This document shows positions 61,901 to 64,000 of a DNA stretch of 64,000 bases, piece after piece. The stretch is from JAPLUA01 sp964625855 (lineage in GTDB: Bacteria > Verrucomicrobiota > Verrucomicrobiia > Limisphaerales > UBA8199), in assembly GCA_964625855.1 (NCBI GenBank), contig CAZVFC010000046.1, positions 1 to 64,000 on the forward strand. Direction: 5' to 3'. Each line of letters opens with the position of its first letter. The first letter of the stretch is position 1. Under the pieces are notes generated by a model, which searched no databases, was not told the origin of the DNA, and worked only from the letters and a program-made list of their open reading frames with translations. Made by a program: the position numbers and the translations under genes.

Positions 61901-63495
61901 ATAGCGTCCCCATTCGAAAGCCTCTTTACCGTGTAGCCATTGGCGTTGAGTTCCCCGCGGCGAGGCAGGCTTCGGCCATCGGCGAGAACTTCCTTAGGCG
62001 CGAAGGCCAGACGCAGCACATCAACGGTGTTGGCAGGGGCATCGTAGGTCGAGTATTCAATATTGCCTTTGCCATAAACGACGGAATTGACCACGGCACT
62101 CGAACGCATGAGATGGTTCTCGCGGTTGGCCCCGAGTTCCTCCGGGAGCCAGGCCATGGTCGCGAGAATCCACCGCAGCGGGAGCGGGTGCGCAATATTG
62201 AGCCAGTTACCGTTGACTATAATGCCGCCGTCAATGTTGTCCTCGCTGACCCCGGTTTCATGCACGTCGTAGGTCTGCAGGACCACCATGCGATAGGCCA
62301 GCTCACGGGCCCAAAGGTCCTGAGCCTGGACCGCATATTGGGCTACCGCCGGAGCGAGGCAGAACGGCGCGTACCAAAGCGAGCGCTGGCAACACCGGCT
62401 GGCCTCGGGGAAAGCCCAGGCACCGCTATAGACATCCCCGCGCGATTCCGCGGAGACGCTGCTGTGGTTGAGGAAAAGGGTGAGCACATTGCGGGCGTCG
62501 CAGCGCCAGTTACTAAACTCGTCGGGATGATCGAGCACATAGTGCATAGCGTCAGGCGTGGTGAGGCAATTCTGGACATCATTGACCCAGTCCCAGAAGT
62601 AGCGGCCCCAGGTGTCCTGCGCGGCCCAGGCCGGCAGGAGTCTGTCGCGCAGGTAGCGGCGACCGGCGTCACGCGCGACAACGATCCGATTCTGGTCGCC
62701 GTAATAGCCCAGTCGGATCAGGTCGTCGAGGAAGGCGAGGATCATGGTGACGCCACCTGTCTGTTTATTATCCTTCCACTTGACGGTTTCGGGGTTGGCA
62801 TAGCGCGGCCAGGGGTCGGCGGCTGGATCGAGATTGCAGTGCGCGGCCAGCAAATCGCCCCAGTGAGTGGCGGCCTGGAGCCAGCGGGAGTTGCCCGTGA
62901 GTTGATAGGCACGCAGAAGGCCCTGGCCGGTCGAGGCAACCAAGTCGAGCTGAATCATGCCGCCCGGATCGCACTTGCCGTAAGCCTTGCCCTTAACCGG
63001 GACGCTGATGAAGATGCCCGGCCAGGGATGATCAGGGGGAGTGACGCAGTGGTCCACCAGGAAATCGGCCATGTAAGTAACCTGCGCGATGGCCGCCGGG
63101 TCTCCGGTGTAGCGATAGTAGTCCACAAACCCGTTGAGCGTGCTGGTGGCGCGCTGGCCGAGGTCGCCGTTCATCCAGTCGCCCGGGGCTTTGGGCGTAA
63201 TGGTTCCATTGGATGAAATCTGCCACAGGCTGGTAAACAGGTAATCAGGCCAGGCAGCGATGGCCGTGTTGGTGGTAGTCCAGGGATAGCGCTTAAGGGT
63301 TTCGGCCGCGATGCGAACTCTCAGGTCACACTGGCCATTCAGCCCCTGATACCAGGGCGCGATGACCCCGTGCGCATCGTGGCGTGTTTCGTGGGCGTAG
63401 TAGCGAGGCTGGGTGACGGCGGCCAGCCCGGTGAGCGGGATGAGCACGAGCGCCAAGGCTGGCGCCAACTTCTGAGAGAATTTGCAGGCCGTCAT
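58936..63495 (-). CDS. Giant exported glycosidase-like multidomain protein
   Basis: A 1519-residue exported protein (ATG 63495; signal LAPALALVLIPLTGLAAVTQ). Residues about 45-560 look like a six-hairpin (alpha/alpha toroid) domain of glucuronyl-hydrolase style (GWFDYYRYTGDPAA-type hairpins, GLLRAYQLTGNSRWLQAATHW). About 590-680 is carbohydrate-binding-like, about 760-880 malectin-like (NCFDIRINGRRVVERLDV ... VNGVIEVRF). About 1090-1410 is a second toroid, like GH63/GH78/GH15-related enzymes (FYDEFYIRDGAYQVLELEEAGLLDAA, GYDFWNLRGLL, HLLHSTATHAFPEG-like). Two catalytic modules in one chain is unusual. Specific activity cannot be assigned. Confidence 0.72.
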   Translation of the reverse strand: MTACKFSQKLAPALALVLIPLTGLAAVTQPRYYAHETRHDAHGVIAPWYQGLNGQCDLRVRIAAETLKRYPWTTTNTAIAAWPDYLFTSLWQISSNGTITPKAPGDWMNGDLGQRATSTLNGFVDYYRYTGDPAAIAQVTYMADFLVDHCVTPPDHPWPGIFISVPVKGKAYGKCDPGGMIQLDLVASTGQGLLRAYQLTGNSRWLQAATHWGDLLAAHCNLDPAADPWPRYANPETVKWKDNKQTGGVTMILAFLDDLIRLGYYGDQNRIVVARDAGRRYLRDRLLPAWAAQDTWGRYFWDWVNDVQNCLTTPDAMHYVLDHPDEFSNWRCDARNVLTLFLNHSSVSAESRGDVYSGAWAFPEASRCCQRSLWYAPFCLAPAVAQYAVQAQDLWARELAYRMVVLQTYDVHETGVSEDNIDGGIIVNGNWLNIAHPLPLRWILATMAWLPEELGANRENHLMRSSAVVNSVVYGKGNIEYSTYDAPANTVDVLRLAFAPKEVLADGRSLPRRGELNANGYTVKRLSNGDAIVAVRHDGATRVAVTGGDPQEAVPGSALKLDGQWSAEAAPSSGGNRIQTATAQGAALTAMFKGNQVRLIGAVGPDGGLADIYLDEEKQLVHLDCWNPAPRARQVLYYRNGMTQGTHTLQVVARGTANPYSTGTAVHIQDVQYSAATRAANFPSGTGPRDTQRMVFGYTGREDLRDSRGHGWRPATELVTRIGEGKDSVAECWWTTPITEPIHGTSEPDLYRYGVHGRDFWVNLTVGPGRYHARLKFAATRGLDTRTNCFDIRINGRRVVERLDVAATAGGAGRAVDLVFNEIGPVNGVIEVRFTAAASGAADTSEPGEAFIQALELGAGSGGKGARPVSAPPPSPAKDFDYFQNSWSVMGLKDYNDGTRITPENELVLANKARLRFACGPSLTPLSRRQTKTLLDGWLPVVLLSTEAGGVRYDFTLWATPLPTAKDWGAAFDWPTEGDNFLNWVRVKATNLGRTPTEARVQWAMLATNAPAPTDWSASLTPGQGTETCFRIPFKPVASANAFDKESPRLWLDRTASYWRSLLAKAARFEVPCDKSTQALRAAHVCQMLASDRGVLHGGEGFYDEFYIRDGAYQVLELEEAGLLDAARNTIAAYLRAQRPDGRFETQKMQFDANGQAVWTLWQFYKITADRSWLKQAYPQMRRAAEWTLRARREVPPDSPFAGVLPNAVADGEYLWDGKHHIVGYDFWNLRGLLCVADAARELGEQADAQHFQQEADDYRRAIDAAWKKTGLAWFPPSWEKVGTHWGNTETLWPTELFAPDDARVGALLAEVRERHGGGFREGAIRWTGFKEPAIHPYLSSYTTMASLIRGEHDQFVEEFYWYLLHSTATHAFPEGIFFGRRFAWADTIPHTTGAANFAFLLRHALVHERGDELHLLLGAPDWWLEQGRGIHVENAPTHFGPMSVRIRGTAGGVEVKLEPPRRQPAKRIVLHLPNSRPVRKAPKGVQVVYRPDEVRRWDFPAIVGAYRNLPAPPLSFDK

Positions 63496-63615
63496 ATTCG
63501 TAAGCGCATGTGCATCGCCGCATAAACTGACTATCCCAAACCGTCCCGCAGTTGACTGTGGATGGGCATTCTGCAACGCTCGCGGCGTCCTATACAACAA
63601 CGAAAGCAGCAAGCC

Positions 63616-64000
63616 GTGGAAATCAAGAAAGCCATCATCACCGCCGCCGGCAAGAGCCAGCGGACCCTGCCTCTGCAAACCCTGGTGGATCGTGACGGCC
63701 TCACAAAGGCGGCGTTGCGAATCCTGATCGAGGAGATCCTCGCCGCTGGTATCGAGGAGATCTGCGTGGTGGTCTGTCCCGGCGACCAGGCCGCTTACGC
63801 CGCGGCCGCCGGCGGTCAGAATGCCCGGCTGCGGTTTGTCGAACAGACCACCAGCCGCGGCTACGGCCACGCCGTCTTCTGCGCACGGGATTTCGTCGGC
63901 ACGGATGCGTTCCTGCTGTTGGTTGGAGACCATCTTTATGTCAGCGGCGGGCCAAAGCGCGCGGCGCAGCAACTCGTCGAAAGGGCCCGAGTGGAGAAGT
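63616..64000 (+). CDS. UTP--glucose-1-phosphate uridylyltransferase-like protein (5' part)
   Basis: Runs off the window, so only about 128 N-terminal residues are visible. KKAIITAAGKSQRTLPLQ is a nucleotidyltransferase start related to GalU, but with GKSQRTLPL instead of the usual GLGTRFLP loop, like the verrucomicrobial/Bacteroides-type variant. DGLTKAALRILIEEILAAGI and FLLLVGDHLYVSGG follow, the latter holding the metal-binding Asp. The start is GTG 63616 or the in-frame ATG 63562. It is divergent from the glycosidase-like gene by about 120 bases. Confidence 0.8.
   Translation, partial: MEIKKAIITAAGKSQRTLPLQTLVDRDGLTKAALRILIEEILAAGIEEICVVVCPGDQAAYAAAAGGQNARLRFVEQTTSRGYGHAVFCARDFVGTDAFLLLVGDHLYVSGGPKRAAQQLVERARVEK

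Overview
The window looks like a chromosomal segment of a GC-rich (about 60%) member of the Verrucomicrobiota, probably near Limisphaerales/Pedosphaera. This is inferred from protein style: two prepilin-like proteins with a GFTLIELLVVIAIIAILAALLLPAL-type N-terminus (one with an H-X9-DG motif), a large autotransporter-associated beta-strand-repeat protein, LamG and Asp-box secreted proteins, DUF1566 proteins, huge alpha/alpha-toroid glycosidase-like proteins, and many sugar-oxidoreductase and transport genes. No rRNA, intact transposase, cas gene or phage gene was seen. About 50 real genes are recognisable, with two tRNA-Pro genes.

Layout. 1-358: no gene, but one isolated 29-bp type I-E-like CRISPR repeat. 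359-12258: housekeeping and lysine genes: pyrD, an AsmA-like envelope protein, an M20 peptidase, a dapB-folK-maf operon, a NupG-like nucleoside transporter and a dapF-dapA operon. 12259-13250: about 1 kb with no credible gene. 13251-21419: a pseudopilin, an Asp-box/LamG secreted protein, tRNA-Pro(UGG) followed by fhs, and the beta-strand-repeat protein. 21808-27156: a sugar/sugar-acid cluster (SSS symporter, HpcH/HpaI aldolase, SDR, two Gfo/Idh/MocA oxidoreductases). 27362-30156: rpoN and ispH. 30192-34222: a membrane cluster of NfeD, flotillin, PLDc_N protein, beta-carbonic anhydrase and a membrane-anchored unknown. 34543-39481: a BMP-type (nucleoside-like) ABC importer. 39734-44840: a 14-repeat helical protein, a LamG protein of lower GC, a repeat-rich gap and a DUF1566 protein. 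44849-45985: tRNA-Pro(GGG) with a 1-kb two-gene cassette bounded by a duplicated tRNA 3' end. 46093-54411: a pyruvate dehydrogenase operon (aceE, SDR, uxuA-like, aceF, lpdA) with a divergent lipoate ligase. 54518-64000: an unknown membrane protein, M48 peptidase, Zn alcohol dehydrogenase, H-X9-DG pseudopilin, a 1519-residue glycosidase-like protein and the start of a GalU-like gene.

How it fits together. The mannonate dehydratase and SDR lie inside the pyruvate dehydrogenase operon, so hexuronate breakdown to 2-keto-3-deoxygluconate and pyruvate oxidation could be made together. The adjacent lipoate ligase would supply the AceF cofactor. With the glycosidase-like, Asp-box and sugar-oxidoreductase genes, this suggests a polysaccharide degrader.

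Beyond genes, the window is rich in small repeats. Short tandem tracts with a 7-base period (several different words) and a 9-base period sit at gene boundaries and sometimes supply stop codons or N-terminal codons. There are three strong inverted-repeat structures (1559-1664, 36642-36730, 43252-43305). The most system-like observation is the tRNA-bounded AbiEii-type cassette.
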